From Anaerolineae bacterium (lineage in GTDB: Bacteria; Chloroflexota; Anaerolineae; Aggregatilineales; J027), in NCBI GenBank assembly GCA_008933735.1, contig WBUL01000003.1:1-64000 (forward strand): a DNA stretch of 64,000 nt, in the 5' to 3' direction. Below, piece after piece: positions 50,690 through 60,400 of this stretch. Position 1 is the first letter of the stretch. Each line of letters starts with the position of its first letter. Under the pieces are notes generated by a model. That model had not been told where the DNA came from and did no database searches. It saw nothing but the letters and a program-made list of their open reading frames with translations. Made by a program: the position numbers and the translations under genes.

Positions 50690-51811
50690 ATGCAAAAATA
50701 TACAACCTCAATAGAAGTAGACCTGGATGCGATTGCCCATAATGTCCGTGCGGTGCAGGAGCGTGTGGCTCCGGCGCAGGTAATGGCAGTCGTTAAGGCA
50801 AACGCATATGGGCACGGAGCGTCTGAGGTCGCCAGAACGGCGCTTGATGCAGGTGCGACCTGGCTTGGAGTAGCACGGGTCATTGAGGGGGCGCAGCTCC
50901 GGGAAGCGGGGATTACCGCGCCGATCCTGGTAATGTCCTATGCGCTGCCGACCGAAATGCAGGCGGCAGTGGTTTATGATTTGACCATGACGCTTACTGA
51001 GTTAGAGCCCGCTCAGGCGCTTTCGGCTGCGGCTGATCAGCTTCATCGGACAATGAATGTGCATGTAAAGGTCGATACGGGCATGGGGCGGGCAGGACTG
51101 CTGCCGGATGAGATTGTGCCGTTCCTGAATACCCTACGCACGCTCCCACGTTTGAGCATTCAAGGGGTTTATACACACTTTGCCACCGCTGATGACCCTG
51201 ATCCGGCGTATACGCAATATCAATTTGAAGTGTTTAAACAAGTTCTTTCTGATGTGGAAGCCGCCGATTTTAATATTCCAATTTATCATGCTGCGAACAG
51301 CGCCGCGATCATGTACCATCCTGAAACACATCTCGATATGGTGCGGGTAGGAATCGCGATGTATGGGCTGCGCCCAAATGCTGCGTTGAAACCAGCCTTT
51401 GAAATCCGCCCTGCGCTGACCCTCAAAAGCCATGTGGCGCGTGCCAAATGGCTGCCCGCCGGATCGAGTTTAGGGTATGGGCGAACATTTGTGACCCAGA
51501 GGGATTCCCACATTGCCCTTGTGCCTGTTGGCTATGGGGATGGATATCATCGTCTGAATACGAATCGTGGGATGGTGCTGGTCAATGGCAAACGGGTACC
51601 GATCACTGGACGGATTTCAATGGATCAGCTTATTGTGGATGTGTCCGGGGCAGGGGAAGTGCATGTGGGGGATGAAGTCGTGCTGGTGGGGCGGCAGGGG
51701 AAAGAACGAATCACCGCAGAGGAAGTCGCGCAGTGGGCCGAGACCATCAATTATGAAGTGACCACATCGCTGCTGGCGCGTGTGCCGCGTTTTTACCTTA
51801 AAAATCCTTAA
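50690..51811 (+). CDS. alr: Alanine racemase
   Basis: A 373-residue PLP-dependent racemase supplying D-alanine for peptidoglycan. The PLP lysine is K36 in AVVKANAYGHGA; other family marks are VDTGMGRAG (about 126-134), GIAMYGLRP and the C-terminal domain SLGYGRTF, GDGYHR with ISMDQLIVDV. Length is normal. It stands alone after the cytochrome operon terminator and before tRNA-Asp. Its presence, together with the transpeptidase and M23 genes, supports a peptidoglycan-containing cell. Confidence 0.95.
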   Translation: MQKYTTSIEVDLDAIAHNVRAVQERVAPAQVMAVVKANAYGHGASEVARTALDAGATWLGVARVIEGAQLREAGITAPILVMSYALPTEMQAAVVYDLTMTLTELEPAQALSAAADQLHRTMNVHVKVDTGMGRAGLLPDEIVPFLNTLRTLPRLSIQGVYTHFATADDPDPAYTQYQFEVFKQVLSDVEAADFNIPIYHAANSAAIMYHPETHLDMVRVGIAMYGLRPNAALKPAFEIRPALTLKSHVARAKWLPAGSSLGYGRTFVTQRDSHIALVPVGYGDGYHRLNTNRGMVLVNGKRVPITGRISMDQLIVDVSGAGEVHVGDEVVLVGRQGKERITAEEVAQWAETINYEVTTSLLARVPRFYLKNP

Positions 51812-51829
51812 TCTGCCGGAAAATTACCC

Positions 51830-51858
51830 TTGAATCTTCCCTTTTGTGCCTGTATGAT
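51830..51858 (+). promoter_or_regulatory. Promoter for tRNA-Asp
   Basis: TTGAAT (51830-51835) and TATGAT (51853-51858), separated by 17 bp, lie 23 bp before the tRNA start. Confidence 0.65.
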
Positions 51859-51881
51859 TTAATTAACCTGAGACAAAAAAT

Positions 51882-51955
51882 GCGCTGGTGGTGTAGTTGG
51901 TTAACATACGGCCCTGTCAAGGCCGAGACCGCGGGTTCAAGTCCCGTCCAGCGCG
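51882..51955 (+). tRNA. tRNA-Asp (anticodon GUC)
   Basis: A 74-nt cloverleaf: acceptor GCGCTGG/CCAGCGC with G discriminator, D-arm GTGT/ACAT, anticodon stem CGGCC/GGCCG with loop CTGTCAA (anticodon GTC), T-arm GCGGG-TTCAAGT-CCCGT. CCA is not encoded. Confidence 0.95.
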
Positions 51956-51965
51956 CACAAAAAAT

Positions 51966-51993
51966 AAGCCCTCATCACGAGGGCTTGTTTTTT
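51966..51993. terminator. Terminator after tRNA-Asp
   Basis: AAGCCCTC and GAGGGCTT form an 8-bp stem with loop ATCAC, followed by GTTTTTT. It ends right at the stop of the convergent hydrolase gene and may terminate both. Confidence 0.85.
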
Positions 51994-52715
51994 CAGAGTT
52001 TCCGTTTGAAGAAGTCCGCCATCTGCCGGTAGGCATCCTGCGCCACTTCGTCATCGCGCAACTGGCTGTTAGACAGCATGAATCCGTGCGGCTCGCCAAA
52101 ATAGACTTTTAGCTCAAAATACGCCCCTGCTTCCTGAAGGGAGGTTGCATAGCGATAAATGTCCGCAATCGGGCTGGGGTCATCCGCTGTGCCGTGAATG
52201 ATGAGCATAGGGGCGGTCAGATCGCCTATTAAATCCGCCGGGGCAGGGGACCCATTATACGGGAAGCCGTACCAGGCAACTCCGGCTTTGAGGGCATCGA
52301 TTTGCGGCAGCAGGAGCATGGTGTAGCGCCCACCAGCACAGAAACCTGTTAGCCCAAGCCGTTCGGGGTCTACGTCGTCACGCTCGCTGAGAAAGGCGAT
52401 GCTGTCCTCAACAAGCTGTTTGACGGTATCATCACTGGGACTCTGCTCAAAAGTCTGCCAGCCGACGGCCAGCACCACGAATCCTTCGGCAGCAAACTGG
52501 TCAACCATCGTTTTGTAGCCTTCTTCCAGCCCTCGGAAGGAGTGGATCAGGATGACGCCGGGATACGGTCCGCCCTCAGACGGGGCTGCGAGATAGGATT
52601 GATAGGCCTGCCCGCCGCTCATGACCTCAACATCCCCCTGCGTGACTTCCTGCGCCGAGGCCGGGAGCATCGTGAGCAGAAAAACTGCCAAAAGACCGAC
52701 CAATTTTATTTTCAT
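51993..52715 (-). CDS. Exported dienelactone hydrolase family protein
   Basis: A 240-residue alpha/beta hydrolase with signal peptide (residues 1-21, ending PASA). The nucleophile elbow is GFCAGG, with cysteine as in dienelactone hydrolase rather than serine; the acid and histidine sites are in GTADDPSP and EPHGFM. IHSFRGLEEG corresponds to the family's oxyanion region. Export is unusual for dienelactone hydrolase proper, so the substrate is likely an extracellular or envelope ester. It is transcribed alone. Confidence 0.88.
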   Translation of the reverse strand: MKIKLVGLLAVFLLTMLPASAQEVTQGDVEVMSGGQAYQSYLAAPSEGGPYPGVILIHSFRGLEEGYKTMVDQFAAEGFVVLAVGWQTFEQSPSDDTVKQLVEDSIAFLSERDDVDPERLGLTGFCAGGRYTMLLLPQIDALKAGVAWYGFPYNGSPAPADLIGDLTAPMLIIHGTADDPSPIADIYRYATSLQEAGAYFELKVYFGEPHGFMLSNSQLRDDEVAQDAYRQMADFFKRKL

Positions 52716-52784
52716 AACTCTATCTCCGTTATTAGCAATAAGGAGATGTTAGCAGGTTGGGTCAGAACTGGCACTAAGGCGATT

Positions 52785-53639
52785 TTATGTCTTTAGCAGG
52801 ATGCCGTTCTGCGACGGGTCGTGCACCAGAAACCCGTCCGCGTGCGCTTTGATGGGAGCCCCAGCGACTTTGACACGGGTTACGACTTCATCAAGCGCTT
52901 CCTGGTCTGGCAAAACAACCGCATACCAGATCAGGCCAATGGAATCGGGCGGGGGCGGGGAAGCGCCGACTCCTGCCCATGTGTTCAGACCGAGGTGGTG
53001 ATGATAGCCGCCTGCTGACACAAATGAAGCACTGGGCCCATACCGCAGCATCAAATCAAAACCCAGGACGCCGCAGTAAAACGCTTCCGCCGATTTTATA
53101 TCAGATACATGAAGGTGGACATGACCGATGACCGTATCCGGATGTAAGCCTGTCCAGGAGAGGTTCTGGCCGTTCAGTTCAGCCAGAATACCATCCAAAT
53201 CAATCGGGTCAGTCGCCATTTTGATTTTGCCGTTATCGTATTCCCACTCACCGCGCGGACGGTCACGGTAAATTTCGATGCCATTGCCGTCTGGATCGGC
53301 CAGATAGATGGCTTCGCTGACGTTATGGTCGGCAAAACCCTGGATGGGAGTTTGAGTCTCGGCAAGGCGTTGCAGGGACTGCGCCAGCGCCACGCGGGAC
53401 GGAGTTAGCACAGCAAAATGATATAGTCCGGTCTGCCCCCGCCGAAGGGGGGGAGCTGCTGGGTTTTCGTTCAGAATCAGCAAATCCGCATCTCCAGCGC
53501 CAAGCTGGGCCTGCTTCCCTTCCTGGCGGTGCAGCTTAAAGCCGAGGTTATGCTGATAAAATTCCAGTGACCGTGCCAGATCGCGGACAGTCAGGCTGAC
53601 CGCGCCCATCGTTGTGGCAGCGTGGATCGAGGTTCCCAT
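52785..53639 (-). CDS. VOC-family protein, catechol-2,3-dioxygenase-like (CatE type)
   Basis: A 284-residue protein of four beta-alpha-beta-beta-beta modules in two halves. The first module opens AVSLTVRDLARSLEFYQHNL and the half ends DPDGNGIEIYRDRP; the second opens HVHLHVSDIKSAEAFYCGVL and has GGYHHHLGLNTWAG. The metal sites expected in CatE-type enzymes (His from the second half opening, His in YHHHLGLN, and Glu near the end) are largely kept; in the last position SQNGILL replaces the usual Glu, so dioxygenase activity is uncertain. It starts one base after the stop of the PD40 gene, in the same operon. Confidence 0.85.
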   Translation of the reverse strand: MGTSIHAATTMGAVSLTVRDLARSLEFYQHNLGFKLHRQEGKQAQLGAGDADLLILNENPAAPPLRRGQTGLYHFAVLTPSRVALAQSLQRLAETQTPIQGFADHNVSEAIYLADPDGNGIEIYRDRPRGEWEYDNGKIKMATDPIDLDGILAELNGQNLSWTGLHPDTVIGHVHLHVSDIKSAEAFYCGVLGFDLMLRYGPSASFVSAGGYHHHLGLNTWAGVGASPPPPDSIGLIWYAVVLPDQEALDEVVTRVKVAGAPIKAHADGFLVHDPSQNGILLKT

Positions 53640-54548
53640 CTAGTAACTCCAATCAGGGGCATAATTGTCCCCATATTCTTCCAGCCGGGTCAGGTTAACG
53701 ACCTTACCGCCCAGCGGATTCATGGTGTAAATATCTGCTTTGCCCAGGTGATAGCTCACGAAGGCGAGGCGTGTGCCGTCGGGCGACCAGTTTGGGCCAT
53801 AACTATCAGTGCTTTCGTCTGTGATCTGTCTTACCTCTGACCCATCCACGCTGACGACCATGATGACCCGGATTTCTTCCTCAAACGGCTGCTCAAGGGT
53901 CGATTGGAACGCCAGGTACTGACCATCTGGCGACCACGCCGGAATGTAATCATCCAGATCATTATCATAGACCCGGCGTGGATTTTGCCCATCGGTATCC
54001 ATGATGTAAATGTCCCAATCCCCATCCCGGTTTGAGGCAAAGGCAATTTGGGTGCCATCCGGCGACCACGCGGGCGACCATTCATCTGTGGTCGGGGTGT
54101 CGGTGATCGCGTGCTGGTTACTGCCATCACGGTTCATCAGGTAAATCTCTGAGTTCCCATCGCGCTGGCTCTCGAAGGCGATCTGGGTGCCGTCCGGGGA
54201 AAAGGCAGGTGACCAATCTTCAGCACCTTCATAGGTCAGGCGACCAGGGGAGCTGCCGTCAGCATTCATCACGTAAATTTCCCAGTTGCCGTCCCGATCA
54301 GACATAAATGCAATCGTTCTGTTATCCGGTGACCAGTCGGGGTTGATTTCCTGGGAAGGTGTGTTGGTCAGACGCGCCTGGTTGCTGCCGTCTGCGTTCA
54401 TTGTATAAATTTCCAGATTGCCATCGCGGGCGCTGAAAAATGCGATTTTAGGGGTTTCCTGTAGGCTGCGTACCGGTGGATGTGAGATAATCACCAGAGC
54501 CAGAATAAAAACAACAATCCGTAGCCATTTCATAAAACTCATCCCCAT
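53640..54548 (-). CDS. Secreted TolB-like PD40-repeat propeller protein
   Basis: A 302-residue exported beta-propeller of WD40-like PD40 repeats; a start at 54533 is equally possible and gives KWLRIVVFILALVII as the signal core. At least five repeats are evident, each with a DGNWEIYVMNADGS-like strand and a PDWSPDG or PAWSPDG turn, a pattern of TolB and its relatives. No catalytic domain is attached. It precedes the VOC gene with the stop and start adjacent, so the two are co-transcribed. Its role is probably binding or scaffold. Confidence 0.88.
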   Translation of the reverse strand: MGMSFMKWLRIVVFILALVIISHPPVRSLQETPKIAFFSARDGNLEIYTMNADGSNQARLTNTPSQEINPDWSPDNRTIAFMSDRDGNWEIYVMNADGSSPGRLTYEGAEDWSPAFSPDGTQIAFESQRDGNSEIYLMNRDGSNQHAITDTPTTDEWSPAWSPDGTQIAFASNRDGDWDIYIMDTDGQNPRRVYDNDLDDYIPAWSPDGQYLAFQSTLEQPFEEEIRVIMVVSVDGSEVRQITDESTDSYGPNWSPDGTRLAFVSYHLGKADIYTMNPLGGKVVNLTRLEEYGDNYAPDWSY

Positions 54549-54607
54549 GTTTAGTGAAATTATAAGTTTGGCGTATGGCTTGTGCGAATTTTAAGAGGGA
54601 AAACATC

Positions 54608-55411
54608 ATGTCGATTACACCGGAATTTCAATTCAGCCAGAGCAGCCTGCATGATTACGAAGAATGTGTGCGGCGCTTCCAACTGCGCTACATCGACCGA
54701 TTGGCGTGGCCTGCGGCGGAAGTGCAGCCCGCATTGGAGCATGAACGTTACATACAGCAGGGAGAAACCTTCCACCGCCTGGTACAACAGCATATCCTGG
54801 GGATCCCTGCTGATGAAATTGTAGTGCGCGGGGACGAACTGCGCTCCTGGTGGCAAAATTACCTGGCTTATCCCCCAGCCAACCTGCCGATGACGCGATT
54901 TCCGGAGATTCTGCTGTCTGCAAAGATTGCCGGGCATCATCTCGTTGCCAAGTATGATCTGCTGGCGATTGAAGCCGGACAGCGTGCCGTCATCGTGGAC
55001 TGGAAAACGACTCGCAAGCGTCCGAAAACTCAGTGGTTGACGCGCAATATTCAGACGCGGGTATATCGTTATGTGCTGGTCAGATCCGGGGTCATGGGTC
55101 ATGCGTTCATTCCTGAACAGGTCGAGATGGTGTACTGGTTTGCAAATGCCCCGACTGAACCGGAAATTCTGCCCTATACGGTGGCACAGTTTCAGGACGA
55201 TGAAGCCTACCTGATGCGACTGATTGAACAGATCAAAGGGCAGACTGAATTTCCCAAAACGGAACACGAGGGCATTTGCAGGTTTTGTCCTTATCGAGGT
55301 CTCTGCGGGAGGGCGGAAAAAGCCGGAACCGTCGAGGACATGATTGATTGGTTGGAACGGGATGAGGATGTATTTACCCTCTTGAATACGAAACTGGAAA
55401 TGGAATTTTGA
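54608..55411 (+). CDS. PD-(D/E)XK nuclease, RecB/Cas4-like with four-cysteine Fe-S site
   Basis: About 267 residues from the ATG at 54608, with AGAGGG upstream. It matches PDDEXK_1: GETFH (52-56), KYDLL with D117, DWKTT with D131 and K133, and a downstream Q-x3-Y motif in QTRVYRYVLV. C20 near the N terminus and C224, C227, C233 at the C terminus (CRFCPYRGLC) have the Cas4/AddB spacing for a [4Fe-4S] cluster. It is not next to any helicase or cas gene; its stop overlaps the P450 start by one base. Single-strand or DNA-end processing is inferred. Confidence 0.88.
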   Translation: MSITPEFQFSQSSLHDYEECVRRFQLRYIDRLAWPAAEVQPALEHERYIQQGETFHRLVQQHILGIPADEIVVRGDELRSWWQNYLAYPPANLPMTRFPEILLSAKIAGHHLVAKYDLLAIEAGQRAVIVDWKTTRKRPKTQWLTRNIQTRVYRYVLVRSGVMGHAFIPEQVEMVYWFANAPTEPEILPYTVAQFQDDEAYLMRLIEQIKGQTEFPKTEHEGICRFCPYRGLCGRAEKAGTVEDMIDWLERDEDVFTLLNTKLEMEF

Positions 55412-56697
55412 TGATTCCACTGGCCGATCCGACCGTATCGCTTGAAGCGCTCAGGGCATGGGTGCGCGAAAAAACGATTTTGGCAGCCCTTGAATCATTT
55501 CATTTGCAGCTTGGCAACGTGTTTCGGATTAACCTGCCTGGATTCAAGCCTGTCATGGTCGTGGGGCCGGAGGCGGCACGATTTGTCCTGGTGGATGAGA
55601 AAGATCAGCTTCTCTGGCGCTGTGAAGGTGACCCGGTGACTTCGCTGCTGCGTCAAGGGGTTCTGGTGATCGATGGCGAGCCCCATGATTCGATTCGCGG
55701 TGTTATGAATCCCGCGCTGCATCGCAAAATGATTCAAACTTATGTGACTTCCTTCTGGCGGCGAACCGATGAGATCACGAGCGGCTGGTCTGCTCAAAAG
55801 CAGGTCGATATGCTGGTTGAGATGCGGAAAATCGCGCTGCTTATCCTGGTGGATACTCTTTATGGAGTGGACTTTCGCGGGGAGCTTGCTGCGCTGTGGG
55901 CACCTATCATGAAGTCGATACAGTATATTTCGCCGGGGCTGTGGATGCTCTGGCGTGGAGTGCCGCGTCCGGGTTACCAGCGAAAACTGCGAGCGCTGGA
56001 TGGCTATCTGTATGAGATGATCCGTCGTCGTCGGGAAAATATCACCGAAACCGATGATTTGTTGGGAATGCTGGTCGTGAATCCGAATTTGAGCGAAGGG
56101 ATGATTCGGGATCAGCTCTTAACCATGCTGATTGCCGGACATGATACCAGCACCGCGCTGCTGTCGTGGGTGTTGTATCTGCTGGGCAAACATCCGAGTG
56201 TTTTGAAAAAGGCGCGAGAAGAGGTCGATATGGTGCTGGGGGATGGGGTGCCACAATGGGAACAGCTATCGCAACTGGTTTACCTCGGATACGTTATTGA
56301 TGAGACTCTGAGAATGTATCCACCGATTCACCTGGGATCGCGCATCGCAGCGGCAGATCTGGTTTTTCAGGGATATAACATCCCGAAAGGCACACGAGTC
56401 CTGTATTCGATTTACCTCACGCATCATATGGAGGCATACTGGCCGGAGCCACACGTTTTCTGTCCGGAACGTTTTGCCGAACAGCGCCCAATACCATATA
56501 CCTATCTGCCCTTTGGTGGGGGACAGCGCAACTGCATCGGTTCGTACTTTGCACAGATTGAGTCCAGGATTATATTGGCGCGGATTTTGCAGCAGTTTGA
56601 TTTGAAGCTTCTGCCGCAAAACGTCCATCCTCATATGGGTGCTACCCTTGAACCCTGTCCGGGAGTGAGGATGGCCGTTACTCCTCGATCTGTTTGA
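55411..56697 (+). CDS. Cytochrome P450
   Basis: About 428 residues from the ATG at 55411, which overlaps the nuclease TGA by one base; a TTG one codon earlier is also possible. The I-helix oxygen-activation motif is AGHDTST, the K-helix is DETLRMYPP, and the haem-binding loop is FGGGQRNCIG with C375. No transmembrane anchor is present, so it is a soluble bacterial enzyme needing separate ferredoxin and reductase, not seen here. Substrate unknown. Coupling to a nuclease gene is odd. The last 20 bp overlap the convergent HTH gene. Confidence 0.94.
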   Translation: MIPLADPTVSLEALRAWVREKTILAALESFHLQLGNVFRINLPGFKPVMVVGPEAARFVLVDEKDQLLWRCEGDPVTSLLRQGVLVIDGEPHDSIRGVMNPALHRKMIQTYVTSFWRRTDEITSGWSAQKQVDMLVEMRKIALLILVDTLYGVDFRGELAALWAPIMKSIQYISPGLWMLWRGVPRPGYQRKLRALDGYLYEMIRRRRENITETDDLLGMLVVNPNLSEGMIRDQLLTMLIAGHDTSTALLSWVLYLLGKHPSVLKKAREEVDMVLGDGVPQWEQLSQLVYLGYVIDETLRMYPPIHLGSRIAAADLVFQGYNIPKGTRVLYSIYLTHHMEAYWPEPHVFCPERFAEQRPIPYTYLPFGGGQRNCIGSYFAQIESRIILARILQQFDLKLLPQNVHPHMGATLEPCPGVRMAVTPRSV

Positions 56698-57328
56698 CTG
56701 AATTGTGTTTGTCGTAGTATTCCACGACACTTTTCTGCACCATGTTAAAGACCTGGTTCAGTTTCCGCAGCAGGCGCACCTGGTCGTCGGCGCTGACTTG
56801 TGCCACTTCCGGCATTTGCAGGGCAACTTCTGTCATGGCATCACGGAAAAACATGGTCGCTTCGAGTCCTTCCGTGACAGTTAAACCGGAGCGGATGCAG
56901 CTTTGTGCGTAGCGGACGCCGATACTGGCAGCCTCAAGCAGCAGGGTATCGTCGCCGTTGCCGTTGGAGATATGCTGCATGATTAACCCTAACAGACGCC
57001 GCCCCAATTCGCGTTTTTCTTCCCGATCTGAGGCATCGGTGAATTTGTCCCAGCGATGCGGGGATTCGTGCAGCCGTTCACGGGTTTCGACCAGCGCGTA
57101 GTCCGCCCAGACCCGCCCGGTATTCTCCCGATGAGGAATCAGGGCTGTGTTTTTGACGACAGATTCCAACTCTGTCATCAGAAAACGACGGTGCCCACCC
57201 GGCGTCGTGTGATACGGTACGCTTCCATTGTTCGCCCAACGGCGGAGGGTATTGGCATGAACGCCCAGGAATTTGGCGGCCTCCGTCAGGGTCAGCCATT
57301 GTTCAGTCAACTTACTAATCCTATACAA
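56678..57328 (-). CDS. MerR/BldC-like helix-turn-helix protein with helical C-terminal domain
   Basis: A 216-residue protein. Residues 10-60 (WLTLTEAAKFLGVHANTLRR, then NNGSVPYHTTPGGHRRF) are an excisionase/MerR-like winged helix. The C-terminal 130 residues are helical; the segment with AASIGVRYAQSCIRSGLTVT and FFRDAMTEVALQM resembles RsbRD-type or histidine-kinase N-terminal helical domains seen in similar regulators. The end overlaps the P450 3' end by 20 bp on the opposite strand. Its targets are unknown. No phage genes are near, so an excisionase is unlikely. Confidence 0.75.
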   Translation of the reverse strand: MYRISKLTEQWLTLTEAAKFLGVHANTLRRWANNGSVPYHTTPGGHRRFLMTELESVVKNTALIPHRENTGRVWADYALVETRERLHESPHRWDKFTDASDREEKRELGRRLLGLIMQHISNGNGDDTLLLEAASIGVRYAQSCIRSGLTVTEGLEATMFFRDAMTEVALQMPEVAQVSADDQVRLLRKLNQVFNMVQKSVVEYYDKHNSVKQIEE

Positions 57329-57363
57329 ATCTTACCGAATCTATTTTGCCGTAAATGTTGAAA

Positions 57364-57392
57364 AAAACCGAGTCTTACGAGACTCGGTTTTT
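57364..57392. terminator. Bidirectional terminator upstream of HTH gene / downstream of surface protein
   Basis: AAAACCGAGTCT and AGACTCGGTTTT form a perfect 12-bp stem around TACG, with T-run and A-run on each side. It ends the minus-strand surface protein transcript at 57410. Confidence 0.88.
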
Positions 57393-57409
57393 GATGCTGA
57401 TAACGCTGC

Positions 57410-60400
57410 TTAGCGGAATAACCGTATCAGGCGTTTGTGCTGCGTGAACAGCCCGATCATCACAGCGAGAACTGCTGCAAAGGCTGGCGTCCGCCAGGGG
57501 GCGTGCCGGACTTCACCTGTCGCCGGAAGTTGGGAGGGTTCGCAGAAGACGCTGATTTCGGAACACAGACCGGAAGTCAGGCAGGCTTCATTGGTGACAA
57601 AGGTTGGCCCGCCGGGACGGCACGCGCCGCTGCCACCAGTGCCCAGACGAGTCACGATGGTGAGCGTGACCGTTTGTCCCGGAGCGATGATGCCCACAGG
57701 CCAATTGACGGTCTGACCGTTCTGGGTAGGCTGCCCCCCGCCAGAATGGTTGAGAGAAACAACCGCCAACTGTGCAGGCAGCGTATCGCTCACAGTTCCA
57801 AAGTCTGTTGGAACAACATCAAAGTTAGTGACCGTGATTGTCCAGATCAGAGTATCACCGACAACAACAAACGACTTATTGACCGTTTTCTGGATGGGTG
57901 ATACCTGTGGCCCTGGTGTAGGGGCAGTTCCACCAGCACCGCCACCACCTGGGCCAGGTGGAACCGGCGGCGCACTCGGCAGCAGGGCGAACCCAAAGTC
58001 AAATGTGTGGTCGTTTTCGCCAAAAGTCCCCATCGTGAAGACTTCGCTTATAGGCTCGTTAGTCGGGTCAACAACCGCATTAAAATTGGGAACACCGCCG
58101 TTCGAATCAATGTCCGTGACGACTGTGTTACGCGGGGTTGCGTAATAGTCAAAAAGTACGTCCCCTGCCGCGTCAAAGTTGTTTTGTCCACCCTCAATAC
58201 GGATCTGATAGGTGCGCTCTGGCAGCACGCCAAACGGCTCCGGAACGTTGGGCAGGCCATCCCGGTCAATGTCGATGAAATGGAGATTGGGAACCGGGGC
58301 AATGCCGTTGGCCGTTAAGTAAGCTTGAATCGTGTTGGCATTAAAAATGTATTCACCCTCCGCGTTGGTGGTGGTGCGGCCTACCAGGGTGTCCGGCGGA
58401 GTTGCCGGATTGCCATCGGTATCAATATACAAACTCAGGGTCACACCGCCAAAGTCTACCTCTTCGGGGTCTTGCTGCCCGTTGCGATCCAGGTCTTCCC
58501 ATACGCGGTTGCCGATTTCCAGCGGGGCAGGGCCACACATCGCTTCCAGATCGCCGAGGCCGCCTCCTTTACCAAAAGTACCGTTGAGGGGAGGGCCGCC
58601 ATCACCGGTATCGAACAGCGAGTATCCGTCAGGACGAGTCCGTGCCCCGTTTGTGGTGCTCATCCAGAGAGCGCCTGCCTGGAAGTCCTGGGCTGCGTTA
58701 TTGATCGGATCGTAAACGGTTTCGACCACTTCGCCCCTGCCGTACACATAGGTCAGGCCACCCAGCGAGGTTTCGTCATGATAGGGGAAGCTTTCCTGAA
58801 AATAGAACTCGCCAAAGCCGATTGCTGGCCCGGGGCCGGGGCCGGGGCCATGTCCTGTGTCAACTCCACCGGTGCCACCAGCGGGCTGCCCGTCACAGGA
58901 GGCGTTGCTTTCCAGTACCCAGTTTCCCGCTGCATCCTGGCAGGCACGCAGCGTATCTCCTGCGGTATCACCCGTGTAGAGGGCGTTGTCTGCCAGGATC
59001 GTGTTGTTCTGTCGGTATCCTGTCTGGTCACCGTAACGATCTCGGATTCCGATGGTCATGCCCGTTTCATCAATTACCAGGTCGGTGATGATCGGCTGCG
59101 GGTAAATATATTCCAGGGCAAAGAAACCAGGATTATGGGATGGTATTGCCTGCCAGGTGGCCGTCCAGGGGTTCCAGGGAGCCAGCGTGCAGCCAACCAC
59201 TGGTCCGCGATAGGCACAACCGCGCGGATAGTTCAGAGGGAAGCTCAAAATAGGCGCCCCGGCAAAACCGACTCCGGGGGTCATCCGAAGGATGTGCCCG
59301 GTAAGATTCGCTGGGGTGCCGCCGGGGCCTTCCGCGCTGCATACCCCGCCTACGTAGACGATACCGTCATAATAGTGGGTGGCGAATGGCCGGAACTGCC
59401 CGTTAGTACAGGCGGGGCTGGGTACAGGGTAGGCGCGAATCCCACCCAGGCTGGGCGAAATGGGAGGGGTAGCCGTCGGATTGTAGACAATCGGAATCTC
59501 ATACAGGGTGCGATTGAGCAGATTCATGACGTACAGGAATCGGTTGTCGTCGGAAATATCAATGTCGCCTAACGACATTTTGCCAACAGCATCAAAGGAA
59601 TTAAGGTCTCGGTCATACCCTGCCTGCGTTGGAGGATGCGGATCCGCGCCTGTGCCACCAATCGTATTCATATCAATGAAAAGACCAATCTGGTTGCCAC
59701 CGGCGGTGCGGTAGATCGAGTAGATCGCGCCAGTTCCGTTCGGGCCAAAACCGCTGTGCCGTTTCATGAAGGCGGCTGCAAGAATCACGCCGCCGCGATG
59801 ATAAGCTAATCCGAACGTGGAGCCAATTTGTGACGCGATGGCTTCCGGCGTTTCCAGGGCAGGGTTGAGTCCTGTTGCAGTGTACGGGAAGGAAACCAGC
59901 ACATCGCTGGCACTGTTTGGGCCGGCAAGGTTATCGCCAAATACGTAACAGTTTGTCGTCAGATTAGGTGATCCTGTCTGGCAGAACTGACCCGGATTTG
60001 CCAGACCGAGATTGACGTTCGGGGCAACGGGTACACCTGCTCCGGTATCACACGTAACGAATGTGACGGTAGTTCGCAGTCCCACATTCCCGCCTGTTGC
60101 TAGGGGTGTAGAGGGTCCTGGACGCAGATAAGTCGGGATGTTGTCGAACTCTACGCGAACCTCCTGATCCGGAATCGCGCTCAAATCCAGGGTATAGGTA
60201 CCCAGCGGCCCGGTGACGGTAGTGGCGACGAGTACATTGGTCGCGTCGTAAGCGTTGACTGTAATATTAGGCACACCAGGTTCGGCAGCGTCAAAAACTC
60301 CGTCTGCATCATAATCTCTGAAGACTGTCCCCTGGATGAGACAGGCTGCAAACACGCTCTGCTGGTTGGGCGAGATGGTGATGATCAGTATTAGAATGAG

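Noticed and set aside
52771..52782. GGCACTAAGGC near the VOC gene, matching the outer end of the palindromic element
   Set aside because: Only about 11 bp match and the next bases (GATTTTATG) differ from CTTTTCC; no inverted partner nearby, so taken as coincidence.
56678..57328. HTH protein considered as a phage excisionase
   Set aside because: There are no integrase, attachment site or phage genes nearby, and it has a 130-residue helical regulatory domain.
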